Of a stretch of DNA of 64,000 bases, positions 44,126 through 55,226 are shown piece after piece. Position numbers and translations under genes: made by a program. The notes below the pieces were generated by a model, which searched no databases, was not told the DNA's origin, and worked only from the letters and a program-made list of their open reading frames with translations. The stretch's first letter is position 1. Each line of letters opens with the position of its first letter. The stretch is from Chromobotia macracanthus (Eukaryota > Chordata > Actinopteri > Cypriniformes > Botiidae), in NCBI GenBank assembly GCA_036877525.1, contig JAZGTH010000013.1, forward strand, positions 11,892,001-11,956,000, read 5' to 3'.

Positions 44126-45752
44126 GTATGTGCCTAAATACAAGAATTTTTTGTTCATGAAGACACTACATTTTCATGTAACCTCACAACAGCTTACTGG
44201 GAGAGGCAGTCAAATAATTTTTTCTGCACTGACCTTTTAATTCAATTTAATTCAACTTTATTTGTATAGCGCTTTTACAATGTGGCATTGTCTCAAAGCC
44301 GCTTTACAGGGAGGAAAAAGGAAAAAACAAGGAAATATAGACAATGATACAAGTAACAACGGTATGTCAATTATCCATCAATTATCAATAATTAAGTATT
44401 TATATAATCAGTAAATATAATCAATAATCAGTATTTACTATGGAGTATCAAATATCTATTATCCGCAGTCTCCCAGTGAGCACTCCAACACGGCAAGAGT
44501 TGCAAGGAACCCAAACTCCAATGATGAATGCAGAGAAATAAACCTTGGGAGAACCCAGGCTCACCGGGAGGGTCATTTCTCCTCTGACGCATTACAACTG
44601 CAAACAATACTTTGGTGTAAGGGTTTATAGATTTACAGCGTCACAGTCAGTATTCTGATTTAAAGTTTGCAGCGTCATAATCAGTGCTGTTATGATTTAA
44701 GTATTGAATTATAGTAATGACTAGTTTTAATTTGGGTCTAGCATTAGTAGCATTAGTGTAATAGGTGATGGTGGCGGTTGATTTTTCACAGTTCCCATGG
44801 TGGTCACGCCCTCCTTAGTCTGGCTGTTGTGAGCGCTGTCTCGTCGAACTGGACCTAATCTGTATCGCTCAGAGTCCCTCGGAGGAGAGGGAGGGAGAGA
44901 GGAAGAGAGAGAGGGAAACAAAACAGGCTTATATTAGCGTAGGGGCCGTTCACACAGAATGTGAAAGCCATGTAGTAAAGTGGGTAAAAAGTGTGCTCGG
45001 TTCCGGTTAAGCCTAGCTGTTGCGGCCTAGTGTGACAGTAGTTGAATTAGGTGAATGCTCGTCTGAAGAGATGGGTCTTTAGTTTAGACTTGAACTCCTC
45101 AAGTGTGTCTGAGTCCCAAACATTGCCGGGGTGGTCATTCCAGAGTTTTACAAACAAGCACTAAACACTAAATTATTTTACCCTTTCAAACAATTGTACT
45201 ATAATAAGTTTTAGCGTTTTATGCATTGTTAGGGTAAGAGTTTAAACTAACTAAAATGCACAATTTCACAGACTAGTAAAATTTATTAAAAAGTAGGTAT
45301 TCAGTCAGCAACATTTTAAATTATCCATTGCATTTTATGTAATGTTCACCAGTGTCAAATATAGCTCTCTGTAAAGGCATTTATTGCTTAGAAGTACATC
45401 ATGAAAGTTTTATATAATACAACTCAGAATACTGGCATTTAAATTATACAACTGACTTTTATTTCAGTTATATTTATATTTTATTTCATTTGATTTATAG
45501 ACAATGTATCTTTTTCTGCTGTAATAATTTTGTGTAAATTGTAACTTGAGGAGTGTTTTAAACATAAAATGCTAGTGACGTATTTGTCAAGGTATGGTAA
45601 CCCATATCTGAAATGTGACCTCTGCATTTAACCCATACCGGTGAGGAGTGAACACACTGCAAGTCAGGGACACACACCCGGAGCAGTGGGCAGATATTGC
45701 TGCAGCACCTGGGAAGCAAATGTGGAAACGTGCTTTGCTCAGAGGTTACAAG
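44126..45752. repeat. Cluster of teleost interspersed repeats
   Basis: 44240-44310 holds the common ACTTTATTTGTATAGCGCTT/TCTCAAAGCCGCTTTACAG repeat. 44480-44590 and 45050-45160 hold related phrases (GAGAACCCAGGCTCACCGGG; GAAGAGATGGGTCTTTAGTT). 45600-45750 has CCTCTGCATTTAACCCAT and GGAGCAGTGGGCAG, a widespread fish repeat. No coding sequence supported. Confidence 0.6.
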
Positions 45753-46307
45753 TAGAGGTCTTTACGGGTCCACTTGGATCCAAAAACCCGAGGTCCGACC
45801 CAAGCAGGTTTGGGTCCAAAACTTTGGCAAGTGCCTCGGACATGGGTTGGGTTCGGTATTAGTTGCTTTGAGTCTCGGGTAATGTGCTTTTTCCATATGA
45901 ACCTGATCCCTTTAACGAGTGTCTATTTACAATAAACAGCCCACCTTGTTGGCAGAGGCTTTTTGCACTAACCCCGCAAACTAATGTCTTGTATTGTTGT
46001 CTATCACAACCAAAGACGTCATACGCCGTATTGGCATAGCACGTAAGGCACATGACGTCAACTCTAATTGCAACCGACCGATTACCTTGCAAGGGGATCT
46101 AAGATGCCGCCCTGCTAAGTCTATTTATATAGTGCTCTGCTGACACATCTTATTTTAACAGCTAAACTACGATATATTTAATTGTGCTACATGTATTAGA
46201 ATCTGCATCTATTTTACTGTAAAGTTACCTCTCAAAACTTAGAAAATTAAACCGGCAACTGATAAAAGGAAGGAGAGACTCTACGTGCTTCTCTTGTATC
46301 CAGTAAT

Positions 46308-47055
46308 ATGGATGTCCACAACTATGCCTCTCCCAGGGATAAGCTTTTATTTACACCATTTACTGAGAGGAAAACAGGTAAACAGCCTTTAAAGAAAGGC
46401 AGGGCTGAGGATGATTCCATGATTTCCATACTCTCTCAGCTATTAAACAGCTGTTCAGATGCCCTGGAGAAAATGGTGGGTGATAATGCTCTGAAAATTG
46501 AAGGTTTAAAAAATCTGTTGACTACATCTGTGCTGAGCTTAATGACATTAGGGGAAGATTGGCCATGTTAAAGCAAGAATGAGCTCTGAGGAAGAGAAGA
46601 TGGAGTTCTGTGAGACGAGGATTGCAGATTTAGAGTGTTACTCTCGTTGCTGGAATTTACGCCTGCAGGGAGTGCCAGAAAAAGAAGGTGAAAATATATC
46701 AGCTGAGTCTATTCGTATTTGTGTTGACACTTTTCCAGAGGGAAGCAAAATTCTACTGGATAAGATTGACTCTGTTCATCGTATTGGAAAGAGGCCTTTG
46801 AATACCTTAAGGCCGCGAGCTGTCATTATTCAGTTTTCCTCCCAGGTGGCGAGAGCCGGGGTGTGGAGAGCAGCTAAGTCAACTGAATTTCTGCGCATGA
46901 ACAGTTTTCGGTTTACTGAGGACCTTACTGCTTTCGACTGTGAAAAGAGGCTCCTACTTTGGCCGGTTGTGGAAAAGGCTCATAAGGAGGAGAAAAAGTG
47001 CTTATTTGTTTGTCACTGTGCCTTCATTGAAGGTTCTGAAATTAACCCTTCATGA
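46308..47055 (+). pseudogene. L1 ORF1 (RNA-binding chaperone), broken once
   Basis: 46308-46571 gives an N-terminal part (MDVHNYASPRDKLLFTPF), ending at a premature stop. 46579-47055, in another frame, gives an RRM-type domain with CWNLRLQGVPEKEGENI, ILLDKIDSVHRIGKRP and RPRAVIIQFSS. ORF1 proteins bind LINE RNA. One frameshift near 46570 separates the two halves. Confidence 0.82.
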
Positions 47056-47216
47056 ACTGTTCAAGCTTTCAAGAGAGGTTCAGTGTGCTATTCTATCTTG
47101 TCAAGAACACTGTGGTTGGCTGTAAACTTTTTTAATATAGCCTTTTTGCCAGCTACCTTTGTGTTGTCTACCAGTAAGCTTTATATTTTCTGTTCATAGT
47201 TAAGAGTTCTTAATCT

Positions 47217-50200
47217 ATGTCTATTTCTGTTATTTCACTCAATGCCAGGGGTCTGACATTAGACGTTAGAAAACAGAAAGCTTTGTTCTTGTATGCAAAA
47301 TCGTTCAAGACTTTTTTTTTGTCCCACTCCATTCCTAGTGATTTTGCTTTTTGGAAAAATCTGTGGAACAATGACATTTGGTTGGCTTACGGCTCAGAAC
47401 ATTCAGCTGGAGTCATGATTTTTAAAAACTGTTTTGTTGGAGACATTTTACACCACTTTTATGACATTGTGACATTTTCTGCTGTTGGTAATTTGCCTAA
47501 ATAATATTATAGTAATACTGATTAATATATGTGGTTATAATCTCACTCATGACAATGACTTGCTGTTTGAACTGATAGAAGAGAATATTCTGTTAACACA
47601 TACCCAGATGCACTATTTTTTGTTGGGGGAGACTTTAACATTGTGCCTTATAACCACTGTATAGACTACCACCTAGACAGGCCACTTCTGTTAACTCTAA
47701 ACTAAAAAAGGTTCATGGACAAATTTAATGTTATCGATATTTGGAGGGAAACATTTCCGAACATTAAGTCTTATACTTGGAGTAACAAAAATTGTTCTTG
47801 ACAGTCCCGTATTGATTACTGGCTTGTATCTCAGTGCGTTTAATGAACTGAGAAGAACTCAGAACTTTAATGCGGCTACTAGTTCTCTTCCTTCCCCTCT
47901 AACTGATCATTGGGCCATTCTTCTTCAATCCCCTCTTTCCTCAGACAATGTTTCCTCAGGTCCTAGAGCATCTTATTGAAAGCTTAACTCCTTATTGCTT
48001 ATATATGACCATTTAAACAATAAAATTTCTTTTTTGATTAAATACTACTGGCCCAAAGCAAAAAAAGAAAAGAAATATAGTCTGAACTGGGAGCTTCTCA
48101 AACACAAAATTGGCAAATGTGCCAGAAACATTGGTAGTCATATAACTAAACTTAAAAAACAGGGGAGAGGAGACTATCATTTCTAAAATATTATCCCTTC
48201 ATAACAAAGTTCAGCATGGTTTGTCAGAAGCTGAGTTATTAGAACTTGCTGAATTGCAAACTAAGTTAGACTCAATATACAAGTACAGAGCAGATGGCTC
48301 CTTTATCCAATCTAGAAGAAGATGGCTTGAGCAGGGAGAGCAAAGTACAGCTTATTTCTTTAGAATGGAAAAGAATAATTCCAGAAATATAACTATTAAC
48401 GCTTTGAACATTAATGGTACAGTTTCTTCTGACCCTAAACAAATACAAATACAGGTACTTATTGTGCAAATTTTAAATTGTTGTTTTTCAGTCTCTGAAA
48501 GGGATTAAGACTTTATCTATTGATGATAGGATCACCTGTGACAGAGATATAACTGTTTCTGAAATATTGGATTCTGTTGAAGCTCTTAAGAACAACAACT
48601 TTATAAAATGTCTGCTCAAGAACTAGCACCTTTTTTACTTGAGACTTATTTAGAAAGTATTGAATTTGAAACACTCCCTCCGATGTTATCACAAGGCCTA
48701 CTTTAATTCCTAAAGCTAAGAAAGACATTCTTTTTATAGATAACTGGCGTCCAATCTGATATTGGCTAATAGACTTAAATGTGTGCTGGGCTCAATTATA
48801 GATGAAACTCCGACCGGTTTTATCCCTAAAAGACATGTTGCTAATAATATTCGCCTCATCTTAAGATTTATTAGACTATGCTGATTTGGTTAAGAAGATT
48901 TTTATTCTTTTTTTTTTTAGATTTTTTTATAAAGCTTTTGATTCTCTTGAGCACAAATTTATTTTACAATCTCTGCACAAGTTTGGCTTTGGTCATTTCT
49001 TTTGCAAAACTATTCGCACATTATATAAAAATAGTACCTGCTCAATTAATCGGGCGGGGAGAGCAGGAGCGGCACTGCATGGTCCAGGAAGGGAGAGAGA
49101 GAGATGATGAGAGCAACTGGGAAGTGGATCTGTAAAATACAATGCCGCGTGCCCCGACAGAAACAACAACAACAACACGAGAAACAAACACTGACTGGGA
49201 CGATCACACCATGGACCTGACACTTTATAGGAAACCGGTTGCCTGGTCTCGCCTATTTGTAATAGCATCCCAGCTCCCCACCACTTATTTGCTGAATAGT
49301 ATCTTTCAAGGTATCAATACAGCTGATAATCATTTTCTCATAAGCCAGTTAGCAGACGATGCCACTCTCTTTTTAAAAGATAATTCACAGATCCCTGTTG
49401 CCATTGAATATATTAAAGTGTTTTCTAAAGCCTATGGCTTAACTTTAAATCTAGATAAATTTGAGCTGCTTGCCATAAAGTCCTGCTCTGCCTCTTCCCT
49501 TTATAATATCCCTGTTTAATCTCATGTATGTTACCTGGGTATAACTGTGTGCAAAGATGACAATATTAGGGGTAGATTAAACTTTGATCCAGTGGTTGCT
49601 AAAGCTAAGAAAAAATGTAATTCCTGGCTCCAAAGGGACTTATCTTTAAGAGGAAGGGCACTCTTAGCCAAAGCTGAGGGTATTTTAAGAGTAACCTATC
49701 CTGCTCTCTCTTTGTATGTGGATAAGTCTATCTGTGTTATGGTCGATGGATTGCTCTTTGACTTCCTTTGGAAACCCAAGAGACACCATATCAAAAAAAT
49801 CTGTTATACATAGCTATGATCATGGAGGTCTAAGGTTTCTCGACTTTTCTTCCTTAAACAATACATTTAAGATAAACTGTTTGAGGCAGTTTTTGAATGG
49901 TCCTGATTCCTTTTGGAATGCTATTCCCAATTATGTTTTCTCCAAAATTGGTGGTCTCCCCTTTTTGTTTGTATGTAATTATAATATCTCTAAACTACCT
50001 ATTCAATTATCAAACGTCCACAAGCAGGTGCTATTGGCCTGGCACTTATTATATATACATAACTTCAGTCCCCACCGTTATTTTATCTGGAATAACCATG
50101 ATATCTGTTACAAAAATAAATCTTTATTTTTTCCTGAATGGTTTAGAAATAATATTATTTTGGTTTCTCAGCTTTTAAATAACAATGGTTATTTACATTC

Positions 50201-50241
50201 TTATTCTAAGTTAAGAAAATATTGTATTCCTGTCACCCCAC
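47217..50241 (+). pseudogene. L1 ORF2 5' and central parts, decayed
   Basis: It starts MSISVISLNARGLTLDVRKQ (endonuclease N-terminus). The endonuclease is damaged. It then shows SRRRWLEQGEQSTAYFFRME (48325-48370), TGFIPKRHVANNIR (about 48817), FYKAFDSLEHKFI (RT box with the first Asp, about 48925), ADDATLFLKDN (catalytic ADD, about 49353) and KAKKKCNSWLQRDLSLRGRA. An unrelated insert of roughly 170 bp (about 49055-49230) splits RT. Many stops and frameshifts. Confidence 0.85.
49055..49230. other. Unidentified GC-rich insert within L1 RT
   Basis: The L1 frame should pass from TLYKNSTCSIN (to about 49051) into the G-C-P-x-SPYLF block, which is recognisable at about 49236-49262. About 170 bp of unrelated, GC-richer sequence with (GA)n and (CAA)n runs lies between. 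No homology recognised and no clear target duplication. Confidence 0.5.
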
Positions 50242-50609
50242 TGTAACATCACGCCAGCAGAGGGAGCCCTCACCGGAATACTGACTGCTCATGCTCCCTC
50301 TGCTGAACTCTGAACTTACTTCCTGTTTGGCATTTATATAAACCTTGCTGCCACATGGCCATGTTGCGAAGTATTGCCAGATTAACACCTGACTACTAAG
50401 CATTCTCTTTTACTGCCTGCTTTCCTGTGATTTACCTATTGTTTGGTTCTCGTTTTCTGATTTTTGCCTAGCCCCTTTGTTTGACACCTGGATTGGACTG
50501 TCTATGTTTATTACGACCCTTTGCCTGTACTTTCGACTTTGATTATGGATAACCCCAATAAACATCCGCAACTGGATCCTGCTTCAGTTTCTGCCTTAGC
50601 CCCCTTACA
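50242..50609 (+). repeat. 5' LTR of the chromovirus
   Basis: TATATAAA lies at 50335-50342. The predicted transcription start is G50366, 31 nt after the first T of the TATA box. A 12-codon upstream ORF runs 50504-50542. The gag ATG is at 50545 and a poly(A) signal AATAAA at 50557-50562, giving R from about 50366 to 50580 and a short U5. Confidence 0.95.
50335..50375 (+). promoter_or_regulatory. LTR core promoter and predicted transcript 5' end
   Basis: TATATAAA (50335-50342) is followed 31 nt after its first base by GCGAAGTATT (50366-50375). That decamer is the exact reverse complement of the primer-binding site just after the LTR, which independently supports G50366 as the RNA 5' end. The start is inferred from these two agreeing signals. 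Confidence 0.8.
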
Positions 50610-53208
50610 GAATACTTCGCCTACCCTCAATCCAGCAGATGTTTCACAGCTGCAAGCTGCATTTGTCTACCAGGGAGAACTATTACGCAGCTACCACGAA
50701 CAGCTAGTTAACTTACAGGCATCGAATGAACTACTGCTCCAGCGACTTTGCTCTCCTCCTTCCACCATGTCGAGCACGGTAAGACTTGCTCTTCCCGATA
50801 AGTTTGATGGTTCTGCAGAACGGTGTAAACGGTTCATTCGACAAGTACGCACTTATTTGGAATCGTTGGGGGATCAGTCTCATGCTAGTTCTGATCAATG
50901 CTCTTTTATCATGTCACTATTATCTGGCAAGGCTATTGATTGGGCTGCTGCGGTTTGGGAGACGGACGAACAGTTTAGATCTTCACCTGAGTATTTTTTG
51001 CAACAACTCCGAGAAGTATTTGAATATCCTGCTGGGGGTCGGGATGTTTCGTCTCGTCTTTTACACCTTTCTCAAGGCTCACATAGTGCAGCAGAGCACG
51101 CAGTCGAATTCAGGACTCTTGCAGCTCAGAGTGGATGGAATGATGCTGCACTTAAAGGGGTGTTTCGGGAAAGCCTATTTCCCCAATTGCAGTTGGAGAT
51201 GGCATGTCGAGGTGAGGAATCTTCTTTCAATGACTTTGTTAACATGACTGTTAAGATTGATAATTTGCTCAGGAACTCACCTAAACCCAAGCAAGCGCAT
51301 GCATCCCACCTTATGTCACGACCTGCACTTCGGAATCCTGAGGCACCATGTGTTACCGAGCCCATGCAAGTAGGATCTACCAGACTGTCTGAGGACGAGC
51401 GTAGACGAAAGTTCATCAACAACCTCTGCTTTTATTGTGGTGAACCAGGTCATCATAAGTCACAGTGTCCTCAAAAGACCCGGAGGTCCCTCACAGCACA
51501 AGACCGGGTGAATGTGGACACCTTTTCACAAAATCCATTTAAAGTCTTCACATTACCCGTACAGATTTCTACCGAAAGTGGTTCTCTTATGTTGACAGCA
51601 TTAGTAGATTCCGGCGCCGCTCTCAACCTCATCAACTCGGACATCGCCCGGAAACATCAACTACCCACCATTCCATGCTTTCCACCTAGCAGTATTACGG
51701 CTGTCAATAACCAACCCATCAAAGGAGGAGTTCTGGAACAGACCCGATCACTGAAAATGCAAATTGGGGTTTTTCATGAAGAGAACATCTCTCTATATCT
51801 GATCGACTCACCCAAATATGAAATAATTTTAGGAATGCCATGGCTAAGTTGCCACGATCCCCACATCTCCTGGCGCACGGGTGAGCTGACCCACTGGTCT
51901 CCATTCTGTTTTAGTCACTGTCTAACCCTTAAGCAGTCCAGTCCATGTCTGTCCACAAGCATGGGGAGCCCTCCGAGCCTGACCCAACCAAAGATCCCCA
52001 AGGTTTATAACGAGCTTTTGGAGGTCTTCAGCAAGGTTAAAGCCACACAGTTACCACCACATCGGCACTGGGACTGTGCTATAGACCTTCTTCCCAACAT
52101 GTGTCCTCCCAAAAGCAAAGTCTACCCGCTGTCACGCCAAGAAGCACAGGCTATGGAGGACTACATCAAGGAGGCTCTGGAAGCTGGCTTTATCCGTCCT
52201 TCTACTTCTCCCGCTGCAGCCGGCTTCTTCTTCGTGGAGAAGAAGGATGGGGGTCTGCGTCCGTGCATCGACTACAGAGGCCTCAATGTCACTGTTAAAT
52301 TCAGGTATCCACTGCCTCTAGTCCCTTCTGCCCTAGAACAACTCAGGAAGGCCAAAATATTTACCAAACTCGACTTGAGAAACGCTTATAACCTGATACG
52401 CATCAGGGACGGAGATGAGTGGAAGACAGCTTTTCTCACCACCAGGGGGCACTGCGAATACCTGGTTATGCCCTTTGGCCTTGCCAATGCCCCAGCCGTC
52501 TTCCAATCCTTCATAAATGAAGTCTTCAAAGATGTCCTCCACAAGTATGTCATCGCATATCTTGACGACATCCTAATCTATTCCCTGAATGAAGAGGATC
52601 ATGTCACTCACGTCAAGAGTGTTCTTTCCAAGCTTCTCAATCACCAACTCTATGTCAAGACTGAAAAATGTGAGTTTCATGTGAAGCAGACAACATTCCT
52701 GGGGTACAACATCAGCCACCAGGGCGTTGAAATGGATGCTTCTAAGGTAACCGCCGTCACTGAGTGGCCGCAGCCCTCCACTTTGAAAGAATTGCAGAGG
52801 TTCCTGGGCTTTGCTAACTTCTATCGACGCTTCATTAGGAACTACAGCTCTATTGCTGCACCTCTCACCTCATTACTCAAGGGAAAACCCAAGAGGTTGT
52901 CATGGAACGCTTCCGCCAATGCAGCCTTCCAAAAGCTCAAGACCAGCTTCACGACGGCCCCCATCCTTAAACATCCAGATCCAGAACTCCCCTTCATTGT
53001 GGAGGTCGATGCTTCTGACTGCGGGATTGGAGCCGTGCTCTCTCAACGTCACGGACAACCTCCCAAGCTTTTCCCGTGTGCCTTCTTCTCTCGGAAGCTA
53101 ACCCCCGCTGAGTTTAATTATGATGTGGGAAACAAAGAGCTTCTGTCAATGAAGGCTGCCATGGAAGAGTGGAGACATTGGCTCGAGGGGGCAGCTCATC
53201 CTTTTTAA
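50545..53208 (+). pseudogene. Chromovirus gag-protease-RT-RNase H, ends at premature stop
   Basis: ATG at 50545 has A at -3 and G at +4, and lies inside the LTR. Upstream TTG-initiated extension is unlikely. Residues about 35-70 (LQAAFVYQGELLRSYHEQL) look helical or coiled. Gag core begins LPDKFDGSAERC. The zinc knuckle CFYCGEPGHHKSQC is at 295-308 (51427-51468). Protease VDSGA is at 354-358. RT has EAGFIRPSTSPAAAGFFFVE, YLVMPFGLANAPAVFQ and catalytic YLDD at 672-675 (52558-52569). RNase H begins VEVDASDCGIGAVL (Asp 822). Translation ends at TAA 53206-53208, in the middle of RNase H, although homology continues beyond. No gag/pol frameshift is used, as in Tf1-type chromoviruses. Confidence 0.93.
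50611..50620 (+). other. Self-priming primer-binding site
   Basis: AATACTTCGC, one base after the LTR, is complementary over 10 bp to 50366-50375. The match stops sharply at both sides. This is the arrangement known from Tf1 and inferred for the Tf1/sushi group, in which the 5' end of the RNA folds back to prime minus-strand synthesis instead of a tRNA. Confidence 0.85.
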
Positions 53209-54863
53209 GTTATCACGGACCATAAGAACCTTGAGTATGTCAAGTCTGCTCGACGTCTGAATTCACGCCAGGCAAGATGGTCTCTTTTCACGATTCCATT
53301 TTACAGTCACTTATCGTCCAGGCTCCAAGAATAGCAAGGCGGATGCACTATCCAGGCGCCATGATCCCCCACGACAGAACTACAATCCTGAACCCATCCT
53401 AAGTCCAGCCTTGTTTGTTGCTCCGGTCAACTGGGACATAATGGAGGAAATTCACCAGGCCGTCCTCACAGAACCATCACCAAACGAACTGCCCCCCTTC
53501 CAAACAATATGTTCCCCAGACACTACGTCACCGGGTCATCCAGTGGGTCCACACATCACTCAGCATGGGACATCCCGGCATTTCACGAACCCTTAAACTT
53601 GTGCAGAATTCCTTCTGGTGGCCTTCAATGACCAAAGATGTGGCCAATTATGTCAAGTCTTGCTCCATCTGTGCCCAGTCCAAGACTCCCAGGGACCTGC
53701 CGACGGGACTTCTACAGCCTCTCCCGATTCCCCAACGACCTTGGTCTCACCTCTCCTTCGACTTCATCACTGACTTACCCCTGTCTGATGGTTACACCAC
53801 AATCCTGGTCATCGTCGACCGCTTCTCCAAAGCCTGTCGTCTGGTTCCATTAAAAGGATTACCTACTGCCATGGAGACTGCTCAAGCCATGTTCCACCAT
53901 GTCTTTCGAAACTATGGTCTACCTGAAGACATTGTATCAGATCGAGGAACTCAGTTCACCTCTCAGGTTTGGAAATCCTTTTGTAACCTTTTAGATATCA
54001 ATGTGAGTTTAACCTCTGGCTATCATCCGCAGTCAAACGGTCAGGTGGAGAGGCTGAACCAAGAGATCGGCAGGTACCTGCGGACTTACTGCAGCCGCGA
54101 ACAACATCGCTGGGCTGAATTTCTCCCTTGGACCGAGTATGCCCAGAACTCACTCACGCACTCCTCTACAGGACTCACACCATTTCAATGTGTGCTGGGT
54201 TACCAGCCTCCCCTGTTCCCGTGGTCAGGAGAACCATCGTCTGTGCCTGCTGTTAACGACTGGATTCGTAACAGTGAGAGGGTGTGGGACAGTGCCCATG
54301 TACGGCTTCAACGCGCTGTGAGGAGGCAGGAGATTAACGCTAACCGTCACCGTCGCCCACACCCTCCATATCAACCTGGACAAAGGGTCTGGCTCTCCAC
54401 GAGGGATCTCAAGCTACGTCTGCCGAGCAGGAAGCTCTCTCCCAGGTATGTTGGCCCATTTAAAATCATAAGACAGATTAATGAGGTCACTTACCAATTA
54501 GAGCTTCCTGCTGACTACCGCATCTCTCCTTCTTTCCATGTGTCACTCCTCAAACCTTTCCACCGGGACGCTGACCCCGAGGCCATATTGCAGGAGCCAC
54601 CGCCACCGCTGGACATTGGCGGAACGCCGGCCTACAAGGTGAACGTCTTGCTTGACTCACGGCGAAGAGGGGGTCAGTTACAATACCTGGTGGATTGGGA
54701 GGGATACGGCCCAGAGGAGAGATCGTGGGTAGCGGCAGTGGACATTCTGGATCCCTTGCTCACGGAGGAGTTTCATCGAGCCAGACCTGACCGTCCAGCA
54801 CCACGTCCACGGGGACGCCCACGTAGAGCACCTGGAGGTGCTCCTAGAGGGGGGGTTCTGTAA
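53209..54863 (+). pseudogene. Chromovirus RNase H end, integrase and chromodomain
   Basis: Homology continues through VITDHKNLEYVKSARRLNSR, then shifts frame near 53290 (RFHFTVTYRPG, KADALSRRH) and again near 53496-53503 in a run of C. From there a frame runs open to 54863. The integrase has its zinc region (HPGISRTLK...CSICAQSK), then the core with FDFITDLP, SDRGTQFTSQVW and GQVERLNQEIGRYL (D, D, E). A chromodomain follows near 54630-54780, YKVNVLLDS...LQYLVDWEGYGPEERSW, with the aromatic-cage positions Y, W and Y present. The tail is Arg/Pro-rich. The stop TAA (54861-54863) is formed by the first bases of the 3' LTR. Confidence 0.93.
54846..54855 (+). other. Polypurine tract
   Basis: AGAGGGGGGG ends 3 nt before the 3' LTR. 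It is the expected plus-strand primer and also encodes the last glycines of the polyprotein. Confidence 0.8.
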
Positions 54864-55226
54864 CATCACGCCAGCAGAGGGAGCCCTCACCGGAATACTG
54901 ACTGCTCATGCTCCCTCTGCTGAACTCTGAACTTACTTCCTGTTTGGCATTTATATAAACCTTGCTGCCACATGGCCATGTTGCGAAGTATTGCCAGATT
55001 AACACCTGACTACTAAGCATTCTCTTTTACTGCCTGCTTTCCTGTGATTTACCTATTGTTTGGTTCTCGTTTTCTGATTTTTGCCTAGCCCCTTTGTTTG
55101 ACACCTGGATTGGACTGTCTATGTTTATTACGACCCTTTGCCTGTACTTTCGACTTTGATTATGGATAACCCCAATAAACATCCGCAACTGGATCCTGCT
55201 TCAGTTTCTGCCTCAGCCCCCTTACA
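54859..55226 (+). repeat. 3' LTR of the chromovirus
   Basis: 368 bp, nearly identical to the 5' LTR. Its AATAAA (55174-55179) would end the element's transcript. The right border CTTACA is followed by the CCCAC target duplication. Confidence 0.95.

Larger units (their letters stand above)
50242..55226 (+). mobile_element. Chromodomain Ty3/gypsy (sushi-like chromovirus) retrotransposon
   Basis: A complete 4985-bp element with two 368-bp LTRs (50242-50609 and 54859-55226) bounded TGTAAC...CTTACA, and a perfect 5-bp target duplication CCCAC at 50237-50241 and 55227-55231. The LTRs differ at one position that I could find (T at 50596 against C in the right copy), so the insertion is recent. It sits inside L1 ORF2. 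Single gag-pol order: Gag, CCHC, protease, RT, RNase H, integrase, chromodomain. The pol frame is broken three times. Confidence 0.97.

Noticed and set aside
50521..50544. Gag start at the TTG at 50521
   Set aside because: A strong-context ATG lies 24 nt downstream in the same frame, and TTG initiation is not expected in a fish retrotransposon.
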